In this document: positions 9,955-20,819 of the stretch, piece after piece | Layout of the letters: every line of letters begins with the position of its first letter | Numbering within the stretch: the stretch's first letter is position 1 | NCBI GenBank assembly: GCA_963457665.1 | Contig: OY735202.1 | Location: forward strand, 48,409,781-48,473,780 | Origin: Thysanoteuthis rhombus | Taxonomy: Eukaryota > Mollusca > Cephalopoda > Oegopsida > Thysanoteuthidae | Direction: 5' to 3' | Length of the DNA stretch: 64,000 bases | The notes under the pieces: generated by a model | What the model was told of the DNA's origin: nothing | What the model saw: the letters and a program-made list of their open reading frames with translations, nothing else | Databases searched by the model: none | Program-made: the position numbers and the translations under genes

Positions 9955-11040
9955 AGTTTATTACATTCACTGGTTATGTGATTTTAAATCGTTCGTCTGT
10001 GATGTTTTTTATCCAACTTTTGGATTCTCCTAGTAGCTTCTTCCGTTCCCATTTTTCCTCCCTTGTTTCTTTGGTTATTTCCTCGTTTGCTCCCTCTTGT
10101 AGTGTTTGTCGCACTGCATCGGACGCTTGTTATAATATCTTTACGGATTTCTTGCACTAATCACATTTTAACCATTTGAAAACAGTTTTCTATGCTGATG
10201 AGTCTCCCGCCACAATTTCCCCCCTCCACATACAGTTGATTTGTGTCATCTCTGGGGTGTAGAACCTTGTGCATCATCATAAGTCTCCTAGTTGGCCTGT
10301 TGATTAACTGGAGTTCATCTATTGTCTATCCAAGAAATGACCCTGTGTATCTTACCACCGATACTGCCTATGTATTAGATCCTTGTATCAAATTCATGCT
10401 ATTCAACTTAGTACCAAATATTTGTATCATTCCCCTGAAGTATTTCTGTTTTATTTTCTCTTACTTTTTCCCTTACATTTTCAAGTCAGATTCGAAAACC
10501 CCAGGTATTTGTATTGGCCCTGTGTGGTTGATATTCTGATTGTTTTGCTGCATATTTCTACCAACGCCATAAGCCTTTTCCTGTTCATTAACAATAGCGT
10601 ACATTTTCTATTACGAATTCCATTCCAATGTCTTCGCCGTATCCTCTAACTTTGTTGAACAGCATTTCGATTTTCTCCACTGTGCTTTGCAAATAGTTTT
10701 ATGTCATTCATGAACATGAGGTGGTTGTCTCCCCCATTTGTTAACGAGAATCGGTTTCCATTGCTGTTTTCAATTTTTTTTTTTAAAGATTCTGTTTTGC
10801 AGTTTCATGGTTCAAATACTGAGTACAGAGAGTTCCCCCGGAGAAATTACCTCTTTTATACTTATCTCAGGTAAGTTTCCTCCAACAGCTGTCAAATCTA
10901 CTTTCCCAGTTTCTCATTTAATTTGCAATGAATTTCACCAATGATTCATCAATCTTGAATTTCCTGAGGTGTTTGTGTATCCAGCTAAGTGGAATCCTGT
11001 TGTATGCTTTTTTTCTTAATCCATTTATCCCAGAGCAACA
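9955..11040 (-). mobile_element. R2-like LINE remnant: RT C-half and linker
   Basis: Minus-strand pseudogene of the same LINE family as 14567-15785. From 11040 downward: KKAYNRIPLSWIHKHLRKFK (the D-KKAYDSVPHSWI block), ESLVKFIAN*MRNWESRF, HLMFMNDIKLFAKSTVEK (catalytic F-DD box with the first D changed to N, about 10685-10740), then the thumb/linker equivalent of KYLG, VVRYTG-FLG, DELQ, TRRLMMMHKVLHPRDDT (about 10235-10530), and TLQEGANEEITKETREEKWE (about 10040-10110). Frameshifts and stops throughout. Truncated at its 3' side by (TA)n at 9950, so zinc finger and endonuclease are missing. Confidence 0.82.
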
Positions 11041-11080
11041 TAGAAAGTAAAAAAATATTATTCTCGTCATTATTAGTTCT

Positions 11081-11081
11081 G

Positions 11082-11122
<41 letters not shown>
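11081..11122. repeat. (TAG)n microsatellite
   Basis: About 14 TAG/GTA units. Confidence 0.96.
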
Positions 11123-11123
<1 letters not shown>

Positions 11124-11219
11124 ACCGTGGTTGCAGTAGCGATGATTATGGCATTTCTGTAGGAAAAAATAATTACATCGTGGTATGTACAACTGAAGGA
11201 TCATCAAGTTGCCAAAGAT

Positions 11220-11520
11220 ACAATCATACGGAAGTTGGGATAAAATAGGTGATTAGAAAGAAAGAATGGAGGGAGGATGGCAAAAGAGAGGTGAAAAATA
11301 AGAGAAAAAAAAACAAGCAAATTGGAATGGCGGAAGAGAAAAAAAAGTTAAGATGAAAGAGAGAAAGGAAAAAAATCGAGTAACATTGAAAATGAAAAAG
11401 AAAAGAAGAAAAAGACAAGTGAAGCTCAAAACGAAAGAAGGAAAAGCTAATTAGGTTACTTGGGGAACGAAAGATAATTGAAAGAAAGTAAAAAGAAAAA
11501 AGAGAGACAGAAAGTTATTT
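11220..11520 (+). repeat. Polypurine-rich block
   Basis: About 300 bp dominated by A and G on the plus strand (GAAAGA/AAAGAGA motifs). It creates an artefactual Phe/Ser/Leu-rich open frame on the minus strand. No gene. Confidence 0.7.
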
Positions 11521-12979
11521 TGTGTATAAAAAGATAATAATAATCAAGCTTAGCCTAGCTTTGAACGTTACAAAGTTGAATGGGGTACATGGTTGTAGGA
11601 AGATCGTGTTTGGTCCAATTTTTCAAATGTAGTGGGTCTTTTTACCTTCAAAATCTGACTTTGAAATCAGGCGAATGTAACTAGGCTCCAAGAAATGACA
11701 ACTGATGAGAAAAACTTAGTGAGTAGGTAATCACACAAAATATGTATGAATCAAATGAACTGATTTCACAGGTACTGAGAAGTAACTATTCAGTTATCCC
11801 TTTCTATCTAGGGGTTTTTAAATTTGCTCTTTCGATAATTCCTGGTTCAGTCTTAAGTGATTTAATGGCAATGTTGTGGGGAAATTTGCAGCGTACTACG
11901 AACAACTGCATCCAAGAAAATACACGGTTTGGTACAAAAAAAAGCAAAAAAAAAAAAAAAAGCATACAAAAAAACCAGGAAAATTTGGGAAATCATAAAT
12001 GTATCGTCATAACATTTGTGTCATCAATTTAGTTTAAAGACAATATAAACCGGGTTGAAAATCCACAGTGGCTGAAAATCTAAACATGTTGCTCGCCAAA
12101 AAACTAGTCGAAACGTATTTTAGACATCTTTCCATTTCAATGTTCTGTAAACAAATCTATTCACTTATTCTATGGTAGATGAAGTATCATAAATCATTAT
12201 TAATATTTATTTTCTATTTCTAGGTTACTATTTACCCTCATCTCAATATTTTTGTTGCTTTTTATGGCATCTTAATTTTAGATCTAATGAAATATCTACT
12301 GTGCACCTTTTTAACGATCTTTCAAAACGTATAGCAATGAATTAATTTTCTTTTCAAGTTTAATTTTGGTTATAACTACAAGAAAATAGCATAAAGTTAG
12401 TCGTAAGAAAGAGAGAAAAATGCTTTTGCGACTCATCTACTCACACCATCCTGTCACTAATGATCACGACAGCACACACACGCAGTAACTGACCATTGAT
12501 TGATACGGATTACAGATTTCCATTACATTTGAGCTTATCGTAAACTCAGATGTCACACACTTACACACAACAGTCCAGCGCTAATGAGCACCAGAACATG
12601 ATCCTTGATAAATCCCACTTACTCAAACATGTACATACACACACACGCACACACACTCACAAAAAGAAAGTTTGGGCTATATTCATGACAGTCGTAAGCA
12701 GCCCTCATCGCCCTTCCTCAAGTGTGAAGATGACAATGATTAATGACGACCTCTGCATAATTAATATCTTGGAATCGGTATATAGATCTGCTTATTTTAT
12801 CTGTTTTTCATTTTCCCCGATGACATGTTCGATTAATAATAAATTGTTAATATGCGCTTTTTTCCACACTGTCAACTACTAATCTCATCCTTTCACATAA
12901 CATATCCATTCACTGCTCCAATATGTGTGAGTTTACACATGTGTGTGTGTGTGTATTGGGAAATGGGTTTATTATAAGA
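11521..12979. other. Unannotated stretch
   Basis: Contains a poly-A run near 11938-11962, a CA-rich patch near 12628-12662 and a short TG run near 12942-12955. A 110-codon frame at 12550-12882 spans the CA patch and looks like chance. Nothing else recognised. Confidence 0.45.
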
Positions 12980-13205
12980 CGGGATGATTATAAATTGCAT
13001 TATTATATAGAAACTCGTGTTTGAGATGAGCTCTCGTCATTACACGGTTGATGTATCACTTTGCCCAGAAAAGGTAAATAAAATAAACAATTGACGAAGA
13101 TAGGGCTGCTGCGTGAAATCGAACCTAAAACCGATTGGGTTGTCACATCAACAAAGCGTTGCACTTACTATCGAATTAAAGAGCCGCTGGTGATGCAAAG
13201 GGCCG
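12980..13205 (-). mobile_element. SINE family S1, full-length copy
   Basis: Minus-strand tRNA-derived SINE. On its sense strand: GGCCCTTTGCATCACCAGCG (13205 downward), a tRNA-like region, B box AGGTTCGATTTC (13115-13126, one of the best B boxes here), CAGCAGCCCTATCTTCG, then the body CAATTGTTTATTTTATTTAC, GTGATACATCAACCGTG, TAATGACGAGAGCTCATC, GAGTTTCTATATAATAATGC. It ends in ATAATC without a long (TA)n. Aligns end to end with 40548-40727. Confidence 0.8.
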
Positions 13206-13957
13206 AATAACAGCTACCGGTAATCCAAAGGCTCGAATAATTGTTTTCACTCTGAATTCTCATCTTCTTTATTCTCGGTATGTATCTGCTCTATTCGTTT
13301 ATTTCAATGCAACGGTTATGTTTTAAGAAATGGATACACATATCAATGAAATAAGCCTATGCAGAAAGTCTTTCAAGCATTGTTCTGTTATATAGAGTAC
13401 ATGAGATGAAACACTCCTCGCTGATGTCAAGAAAGAAAAAAATGTGCGATAATCTCTGGACAATAGAAAGATATAGATGAAAACAATACGCTATTCGTTA
13501 GGCAGGTGGCTCTGGAAGAAGGGAAAATGCATCCGTTGGTGTTTTCCCCAAGTTGATAAGATATAGGCATCAGTAATACCTTCAATACATTATTATAATT
13601 GAATTCGACTAGTTTTCATCTCCATCTTCATTTGAGTGTTTTTTTCAAAATACAACTTTCAGTTCAGGCCATTGTTTCAATGGCAACAAATAACAAGGCC
13701 GTGAAAATCGAACTCATGCTATCATTAACAGAGAAAGTCCATTTTACGCTTAGTCGCCTCTTACCAAATTACCACGAAGACTATGGTTTGTCGGAAGCTG
13801 ATTCACACTTTTGTACTTAACTCCCTAAAACCGATCCTTGGGTGCCATGTTTTTGTTGTTTACCTACGAGACCCGGTTGGTCTCAAAGAAGCTATCATAA
13901 ATATGAAAGTAAAAATAGTCAAATTCGATAAAGATAGTGTTACAATACATCATCCAT
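13206..13957. other. Unannotated stretch
   Basis: No convincing gene. Two short frames at 13599-13820 and 13783-14007 overlap and are not recognised. Confidence 0.45.
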
Positions 13958-13958
13958 A

Positions 13959-14543
13959 TAATAATAATAATAATAATAATAATACCAGGACTGTGCATAA
14001 GAAATGAAGAAGGTGCAGGACATGAACGCTTGAGTAGTACCAGTAATAGTAGACACTTAAAACAAAATTAGAGGAACTGGAGATGAGATTGACATTATGC
14101 AGACCTCGACTCTTTTGTGTATGCACGAATATAGCGGAGAGTACTGGATATATGAGATGTACGACCCCTAGTTGTCAGCAATGGCCTAACAGCCAGAATG
14201 AAAAGGGCATGGTCGGGACTGGACAAACCACAGCGCTGCTATGATATATTAGGATGATATCAGAGATGGGGGCTTGGGCACATGAGAAGACTTACTGTCA
14301 CCCAGCCTTCAGTGACAACCACCAGGCAGTTATGTGAAAGTGCAATCCACTGCACTGTTGCAGACTGTGAGAGCGCTGAGAAGAGGACTGGAGGATAGAG
14401 AAGACTTGCTGTCACTCAGTGACGACCAACAGATAATAATAATAATAATAATGGAGACTTGAGGAGACTTGCTGTCACTCAAACTCCAGCGGTTACCACC
14501 AGGCAACTGGTGTGAGATTGCAAATGATAATAATAATAATGAT
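13959..14543 (+). mobile_element. R2-like LINE, degraded 3' end with stacked tails
   Basis: An (AAT)n run (13959-13984) is followed by DNA matching the end of the R2-like ORF (GTGCAGGACATGAACGC, GTAGTACCAGTAATAGTAG; compare 15610-15650). Two copies of the family's 3'-terminal motif follow: GAGAAGACTTGCTGTCACTC near 14398 with (AAT)n at 14434-14451, and GAGGAGACTTGCTGTCACTC near 14463 with CCAGCGGTTACCACCAGGCA and (AAT)n at 14526-14543. The stacked tails imply successive insertions or tandem 3'-end duplication. Confidence 0.75.
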
Positions 14544-14566
14544 AAAGGGCATTGACCGCACAAGAC

Positions 14567-15785
14567 CGATACAAGTACCTAGGTGTCCTCAAATGTGACA
14601 CGATAAAATAGGAAGAGATGAAGGAGAAAATAAAGAGAGAATACCTCAGAAGGATAAGGGAAATATTAGAAACTAAATTAAACAGCAAAAATCTAATAAA
14701 AGGAATGAACACCTGGGCTGTGTCAGTAGTTAGGTATACAGGACCATTCCTAGGATGGACAAAGGAAGAGCTCCAGTCAATGGATAGGCGAACAAGGAAA
14801 CTTATGACGATGCATAAAGCATTACACCCTAGAGATGATACAGATAGACTATACGTTAAGAGAAAAGAAGGTAGCAGGGGGCTCATCAGCATAGAAGATT
14901 GTGTCCAGAGAGCTAAAGTAGTCATAGAAAGATATGTGCAAATAAATAGTGAAGAAATCATAAAGAGCGCGAGAGGTAGTGCAACGAGTAATAAAGTAGA
15001 ATACAATGGAACAGTACAGCAAACAAGAAAAGAAAGATGGGAAGGGAAAAATTGTACGGTGAGTTTAAAAGACAGATACAAGATGTAGCAGACGAGAAAT
15101 CATGGACGTGGTTACGAAAAGGGAACCTTAAGAGAGAAATAGAATAGTTCATCATGGCAGCCCAAACCAAAAGCATAAGGACAAACTACATAAAAACAAA
15201 AATCGACAGAACACAGCAAATGCCGCATGTGTGGTGAAAGAGATGAGACAGTAAACCACATAACTAGTGAATGTAGTCAACTCACCCAGAAGGTGTATAA
15301 GCATAGACACGATAGAGTAGCAACGATGATACACTGGGAACTAAGCAAACAAATGGGATTCGACCATGTGGAAAAGTGGTATCACCACAAGCCAGAGGCA
15401 GTTTTGGAGAATGGCCACCACAAGTTACTCTGGGACTTTGACATCCAAACTGACCACCTCATCTAGGGAAGAAGACCGGACTTGGTAATCGTAGATAAGA
15501 AGAGGAAGACCTGCCAAATAGTAGACGTTGCTGTACCTGCAGACCATAGAGTAAAAAAGAAGGAGAGTGAAAAACGGGAAAATACCAGGACCTAGCAAGA
15601 GAGTTAAGGAAGATGTGGAACATGAAAACCAGGGTAGTACCGGTCATAGTGGGCGCACTAGGAACTGTCCCCAAAACGCTGAGGGTGAGACTGGAGGAGA
15701 TCAGGATTAGGGGACGGATAGAGACCGTACAGACCACAGCACTACTGGGAACTGCACGGATACTGAGGAAGGTACTAGAGATATA
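14567..15785 (+). pseudogene. R2-like LINE, C-terminal ORF with RLE endonuclease
   Basis: C-terminal third of the polyprotein of a LINE carrying a restriction-like endonuclease (R2-like as commonly annotated; exact clade uncertain). In order: KYLGVL (14573), AVSVVRYTGPFLGWTKEELQ, TRKLMTMHKALHPRDDTDRL, KRKEGSRGLISIEDCVQRAK (to about 14920); a frameshift near 15045-15050; a CX2CX8HX4C zinc knuckle, CRMCGERDETVNHITSEC (from 15222); KWYHHKPEAV and LLWDFDIQ; stop at 15464-15466; then the PD-D nuclease core, RRPDLVIVDKK and TCQIVDVAVPADHRV (about 15473-15555); finally RIETVQTTALLGTARILRKV before the stop. The RT catalytic domain is absent, so this is a 5'-truncated insertion. Stops at 14609, near 15146 and at 15464 plus frameshifts make it dead. 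Confidence 0.88.
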
Positions 15786-16025
15786 AGTACTGCAACGAAT
15801 TGTAGCTCTGTCATGATATGTGAAAGACAGAGAAGACGTTAGCTGAAGACCTGAGGAGACTTATTGCCACTCAGCCTTCAGCGATAACCACTGGGCAACC
15901 GGCGTGAAACTGTAAACCGCAGAATTACAGCGACCTATGAGTACTAGGAGAGGAGGGCTGGAGACTTGAGGAGACTTGCTGTCACTCAAACTCCAGCGGT
16001 TACCACCAGGCAACTGGTGTGAGAT
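15786..16025 (+). mobile_element. R2-like LINE 3' untranslated region
   Basis: Contains the family's terminal motif twice (GAGGAGACTTATTGCCACTC near 15852 and GAGGAGACTTGCTGTCACTC near 15968), each followed by a CC-GGCAAC-GG-GTGA segment. The second runs straight into (AAT)n. Confidence 0.75.
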
Positions 16026-16076
16026 TCCAAAATAATAATAATGATAATAATAATGATAATAATAATAATAATAATG

Positions 16077-16128
<52 letters not shown>

Positions 16129-16133
16129 TAATA
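16026..16133 (+). repeat. (AAT)n tail microsatellite with GAT interruptions
   Basis: About 36 AAT/GAT units forming the 3' tail of the R2-like element. It produces poly-Ile and poly-Leu open frames that are not genes. Confidence 0.95.
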
Positions 16134-17025
16134 GGTACATTTTCTGAATTTCAATTTCATTTTCTGAGGTATGAGATGAATTATCTTCATCATTCTGCAC
16201 ATTTTATGATGTTCTTGATTTTTGTCGTGTTTAAATTAATGTTCCGGTCAGTACAGGCTTAGAATTCTCTCAGATCTGTGTTCAATCAGGTGGTCTTTAG
16301 AAGTTACTTGGTGCCACCTTCCTTTTTTTTTTTCCTCTTTCATCTCCTCAATTAGGACCACACGACTTAGCAGCCTCTCATATCAGGAGTCAAAAAGATC
16401 AATACCTTGATAAGAATAGAAAATGTACTTCTAATCTCCTATGTTCTCTCAACATTAACACAAAACTTTAGTAACCGGTTGTGTAACTTTGTTAGACCGT
16501 GAATATCTTATTGGGAGGACGAAAAAATTCTATACGTTCTGTTTAGGGAGGCAGAAGACGTTGTGTTCAAAGATGAAAATCCGAACAGTAGGTGGAATGA
16601 TAAATTCAACATATTCAGCCACCAATGAAGCATATTATTAACCATGAACATTAGAGGCTAGGAGATCACAACAGCAAATGGCGACCGAGACAGATGTTGA
16701 ACGGTTTGTACAGAACGATAAAACAGCCAAAGTCGCCCAGAGCATGCGATATCAACACCGAACCCATCATAACGACTCTGCCCAGACATAAGGCGGCCAT
16801 GTTTGAAAGCAATCAAAAGACTGATGGCAGTGTTTTGTCTGCGACCTCTTATTAGATCTTTAAACCATTGATATGTTAACAGGATTCAATACTAAATGAT
16901 CAGTAGAGATTTGCAGACACAGTAGTACTGTAATGTAATCGAATGATTTGAATATTGGCTTGGTGCTCAAATAATTGTAGTTTTTGACTAGAAACTTTAA
17001 AGCTGTACAGTTCAGCTAATAATAA
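16134..17025. other. Unannotated stretch
   Basis: No ORF, RNA gene or transposon motif recognised. 16540-16850 is a little less AT-rich than its surroundings. Confidence 0.45.
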
Positions 17026-17029
17026 GGGA

Positions 17030-17525
17030 ATAAAATTTGTTGATCGAAATAAAAACCTTCAAGACCTACATATTTTTGCCAACTAGAAACAAGTCCATTT
17101 ATTCAGAAAGTATAGAATCTTGGGTTTCTGGAACCAATGTATACTTCGAAGACGCTCTGAACTACTGCTGAGTTATTGAAGATCTTCCCTCGCAGGAAGT
17201 CTTAGAAATATCTAAAAAGGTGTTAGTTGGTCAGAGATATGTCTGGTAAGTGAGCTGGGTGAGGTAGAGTTTTGTAACCGAGTTCGTTCAATCCCTGCAT
17301 GGTCTTCTGCTCTTCATTCGGGGTCATTCGCACGACATGTCCAGCTTTTTCGCTTTCCGTATTTGGTGCAAATGTCAAACAACTGATTGATGGCACAAAT
17401 TCAATTTCTCTGCGGGCTATCGAGTTGTTTTTCGCGAGTCCACCCCAAACATGGCTCTCAATTGGATGTCGTCAATTACAGAAAGATCTCCACTCGAAAT
17501 TTTTGGAACCAATGTCGAGCTAAAC
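17030..17525 (-). mobile_element. Mariner transposase, internally deleted
   Basis: Minus-strand Tc1/mariner-superfamily remnant. From 17525 downward: ARHWFQKFR, then after a frameshift SGDLSVIDDIQLRAMFGVDS and RKTTR*PAEKLNL, CHQSVV*HLHQIRKAKKLD (N-terminal helix-turn-helix region, to about 17345). It then jumps directly to HVVRMTPNEEQKTMQ, GLNELGYKTLPHPAHLPDIS (third catalytic Asp region, about 17225-17335), DFLRGKIFNN, GSRNPRFYTF*INGLVSSWQ (to about 17060). Residues between the DNA-binding part and the last catalytic block, including the first catalytic Asp residues, are deleted. Non-functional; could only move in trans. Confidence 0.8.
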
Positions 17526-17564
17526 TTCTGTTGACAGTCTCTTGGCCAAGAAAAGTCAATTTAT

Positions 17565-17795
17565 TCTAGAAGCGCAGAATCTTGGGGTCCTGGAACCAAA
17601 TATTTTTTTTGTGGGTGTTTTGAGCTAGTTTTATCTTGTTCTTCAAGTCCTTCCTTTGCAGGAAGTGATCGAACTGCTTGAAAAAATGGTAGCCGGCCAG
17701 AGTATTGTGCGTTCTTTGACGGTCCCAGGCCAAATACTTGGTTCATATTGTGATCAGTTTCTGTTGATTTATGTACCATTTTGAACTCATTCAGT
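17565..17795 (-). mobile_element. Mariner transposase C-terminal fragment
   Basis: Directly upstream, on the same strand, of the deleted mariner at 17030-17525. Minus-strand reading gives YHFFKQFDHFLQRKDLKNKI, then WFQDPKILRF*NKLTFLGQE, equivalent to the C-terminal FKHLDNFLQGKRF and SRNP-FY-GINKL-SRWQ blocks. It ends where ARHWFQKFR of the next fragment begins: a C-terminal fragment joined head-on to a second copy's N terminus. Confidence 0.65.
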
Positions 17796-17799
17796 TCAA

Positions 17800-19000
17800 A
17801 AGGAATTGTTCAAATTTGCAATTTTTCATCTTTGCCTCGGATAAACCAGAATAAATATAGGAAAAAAAACGTTCACCTGAATGAGTAGAGCTAAAATTTG
17901 AACACTTATTCCATATTATACGTAAGAAAGAAACATTTTTTATCCCCTGAATAGGTCTCAAGCAAAAGGGTTCAAATGGTAACAAACTGATCTCTTAATT
18001 TGTATTTGGCAGCATTCACGCTTGCTTTTTAGAAAATTCGAATTCTTTTGGTGATCACTTCCAAACAAAAGGTGGTAAAAGTTTTTCATCCATTGATCAC
18101 TCTTTTTTTCCAATTTTTAATTGGTCATCCCAAACATAGCATGCTGTCAGATGACGTTGGTCAAGAGACAGTATCTATTTAGTGACTTACTAGATGACGT
18201 TGGTCAAGTGATTTGCTTCTCATCTTGCTTCTCGTGTGTTTTACTACCAAACTTTTTTTACACTCTACAACCATTAAACGATCAAAATTGATCTGAAAGG
18301 AGGAACAAGATTTGAATCAGATTCCCTATTCTCAGAAGCCTGTCTCACATAGAGACCGTATCACTTATTCGGCTACGAATTGATAAATGTAGTTCAAATT
18401 TAGATATTGAGCTATATTCTTCATTAATTTGCTCTACGGTTGTAGAATGTAAAAACGGACTAAGCGTTTCAATAAAAAAAGTAATAAAAATCAGATGAAA
18501 AGACAAACTAATAAAAAATGTATATCTTCTTTTCTTTTGTAATATATTAATAGTAGCTAAGACTGTAATCGCATCAATCTGAATTATTTTTATATTAGGA
18601 AATAGCTCCAATGAAGAAAATCGGGGAAACATTCATCGATAACCATTTGTAACGCACAAACTCTGCAGAGTTAAAAGTAATGAACTAAATTTGAACAGTT
18701 TGAAGATAAATCAAAATGGAAATGCTTATTTTCAAACTGCAACGAAAGTCAACGGTTCTATGAATGCCAAAGGCTTTTTCATTCAGAACAAATTTAAATC
18801 TGTTCATAGCTTTTGTAATATAGGAAGGATACTGAGAGAATGGGTGGAGAAGTAGGAATTGCCACAGTATCTCATACTATCCCCTCTCTTCGCGATCAAT
18901 TCTCGAAATAAGGAAAATAGAAAATACACGAAAGAAAGAAGAAAGAAAGCTGACTATATAGTGTTCATAACTAATTTATAGATTTCCTAAGCATAAATAT
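17800..19000. other. Unannotated AT-rich stretch
   Basis: Contains a 17-bp direct repeat AGATGACGTTGGTCAAG at about 18149 and 18192 (about 42 bp apart). Otherwise no gene or element recognised. Confidence 0.45.
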
Positions 19001-19004
19001 CACT

Positions 19005-19260
19005 TTTTCATTTCCCAATGAATTATTTTGCATTTTTAACGATATTTTTCGTTTCATTTTATTTTGATCAATGCTTATTTATTTTTGTTTCGAACGTTTC
19101 AACCCAAGAGATCAATTGGAAACAAATAGTTTCATTACAGAAACAAATTCTCCCAAGTGTTGCCAAACACTGTCAAAAATTGTATGTTCACAACGTCGCA
19201 GGTTTTAAACAGAGACTGTTCTTTTTCTTTTCATTGTCTTTCATTGTCGATAAGAAGTAT
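19005..19260 (+). repeat. Dispersed repeat family D1, copy 2
   Basis: Same-strand homologue of 728-945. Carries a 107-codon open frame (19018-19341) whose N terminus, MNYFAFLTIFFV, parallels MNYIAFRTIFFV in copy 1 before they diverge. Confidence 0.6.
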
Positions 19261-19679
19261 GCTGTGGTAGATACAAGTTCAGCGAAGTGGGAAGCTGTCT
19301 CGCTCAGGCACATAGAATACAACGTGAATTGCCCAATATGAAATATCGTTCGTAGGAGTGGTGTGTCCGCCATTACGTCATAAAAACTTACTAAAATTAC
19401 TACACCAATATTATTCCCGAGAAAGCACTTGAATAAGATATTTACGAATTTCGCCCATTTTAGTTATGGAGGCTTCAAGATGATTCAGGACGCCCGATAA
19501 AAAGGACATCTTGAGAGGGAAAGGTGAGTTCTCATTGAAAAGTTTCGCTATTACGAAATTTGAGATATTTACGTCGTGTGACCGGCATCATCTTTTTCAT
19601 GTTGACAGGAGCCACATCGGCCAAAGATACCGGTCGGAAGAACGTTTTGAAATTAAATGAATCACCGATTTGAAATCTA
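19261..19679. other. Unannotated stretch
   Basis: Nothing recognised. No repeat partner seen elsewhere in the window. Confidence 0.4.
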
Positions 19680-19920
19680 AGAAAAAATAGTGAAAAGATA
19701 GAAAGGAACTGATAATGAAAAAAAAGAAAAGAAAAAAAAAGAAATTAATACCATGTATCTAAGAGAGAGAGAAAAAAGAAGAAAGACAGTTTAGGAAAGA
19801 AAGAAGATAAATACAGACTCCAAAAACAAAAGAAAGAAAGAAAAAAAGAATGAAAGGGAGGGAGAAATTCGTCACAGACGTTGTATGTCAGACTAAAAAA
19901 AGAGAGAAAGAAAGAAAGGG

Positions 19921-19951
<31 letters not shown>

Positions 19952-19970
19952 GAGGAAATGCAATGATTGC
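19680..19970 (+). repeat. (AAAG)n-type polypurine block
   Basis: GAAA/AAAG/GAGA-rich DNA, most regular at about 19905-19950 (AAAG units). Yields a Phe/Leu/Ser open frame on the minus strand that is an artefact. Confidence 0.85.
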
Positions 19971-20484
19971 ATAGGATTAACAAAGAAAAGAAAGAAAGAG
20001 CAAGCAAGCAGTGCTGAATGAGAATGTCAGCGTTGTTAATGGTGAGGTGTTGGCACCTTTGTCAGCCTCGAGAAATGTTATGTTGACGCGCTATTTCCGC
20101 TCACTAAGGTCAGATCGTATTCCACCAGTTTCGGCTTGGAAGGTCGAAGCCACATCTCATATCGATTAGATTAATCTATTTCCTCCTATAAAATCAATAT
20201 TGCACAAGCGACTACAATGTTCAGATGTATGCATGCGTGTAAAGGAGCAAAGAAAGAGAGAAAAAGAAAGCGAGCAGTGTGCAAAGAATATATCCACTAT
20301 GTGGGAGGATCTTCAGCGCCAGTTGTGTTAGCGAAAAGAAAAATTACGCATGCGCGCAGCTGGTTTGTGCTTTTGTTGGCTCCAACACACCCAACGTACA
20401 GACCTGCAAGAACATGCAAGCTTGTATTTGTCATCGTTTTGGGTGCATCTGGCAATTAGCTTGTGTAGATGTACAGCCATTTAG

Positions 20485-20488
<4 letters not shown>
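19971..20488. other. Unannotated, relatively GC-rich stretch
   Basis: A TATAAAA at about 20187 precedes an ATG at 20217 opening an 80-codon frame (20217-20459) with a basic N terminus (CKGAKKERKRKRAVCK). There is no homology I recognise and no splice signals, so I note the TATA-like box without calling a gene. Confidence 0.3.

Positions 20489-20521
<33 letters not shown>
20489..20521. repeat. (TA)n microsatellite
   Basis: Short TA tract followed by GAGAGAGAAAG. Confidence 0.95.
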
Positions 20522-20529
<8 letters not shown>

Positions 20530-20819
20530 AAGATGTATAGATATTTTGTAGATTTCCCTATTGGCATACGCGTATGTCTTTTTATATAATCTTTTGGGTT
20601 TTTCGAATTACCTGTAAGTACCTGGGTTTTCCTTCAATCTGTTTACGTGAGGGTTTTTTCAGAATGATTATCATATTTCCTTTCCTAGTTTTGTGAGCGT
20701 AACCAAGTGAAGAAAACGCGGGAAAATACTGCTTCCTGGCAAGTAATACATCCCCTCCATCATCTCTCTCCCACTTTACTCTATATATTTGTAATCCTTC
20801 GGTTCTGGAGGAGACTCCT

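Noticed and set aside
10186..10215. CTGATGAGTCTCCCG as a possible hammerhead core
   Set aside because: No complementary stem II strand and no GAAA box downstream.
14479..15081. 200-codon minus-strand frame
   Set aside because: Antisense shadow of the R2-like ORF on the plus strand, which carries the recognisable motifs.
14618..15088. 156-codon R2-like frame as an active gene
   Set aside because: It lacks RT catalytic motifs, has an upstream stop at 14609 and is frameshifted near 15045 relative to the zinc finger and endonuclease; it is a dead fragment.
15861..16262. Poly-Tyr, poly-Leu and poly-Ile frames over (AAT)n
   Set aside because: Simple-sequence artefact of the R2-like 3' tail.
20187..20459. 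TATAAAA box plus 80-codon ORF as a promoter-gene unit
   Set aside because: TATA-like strings are common at this base composition; the ORF has no recognised relatives or transcript signals.
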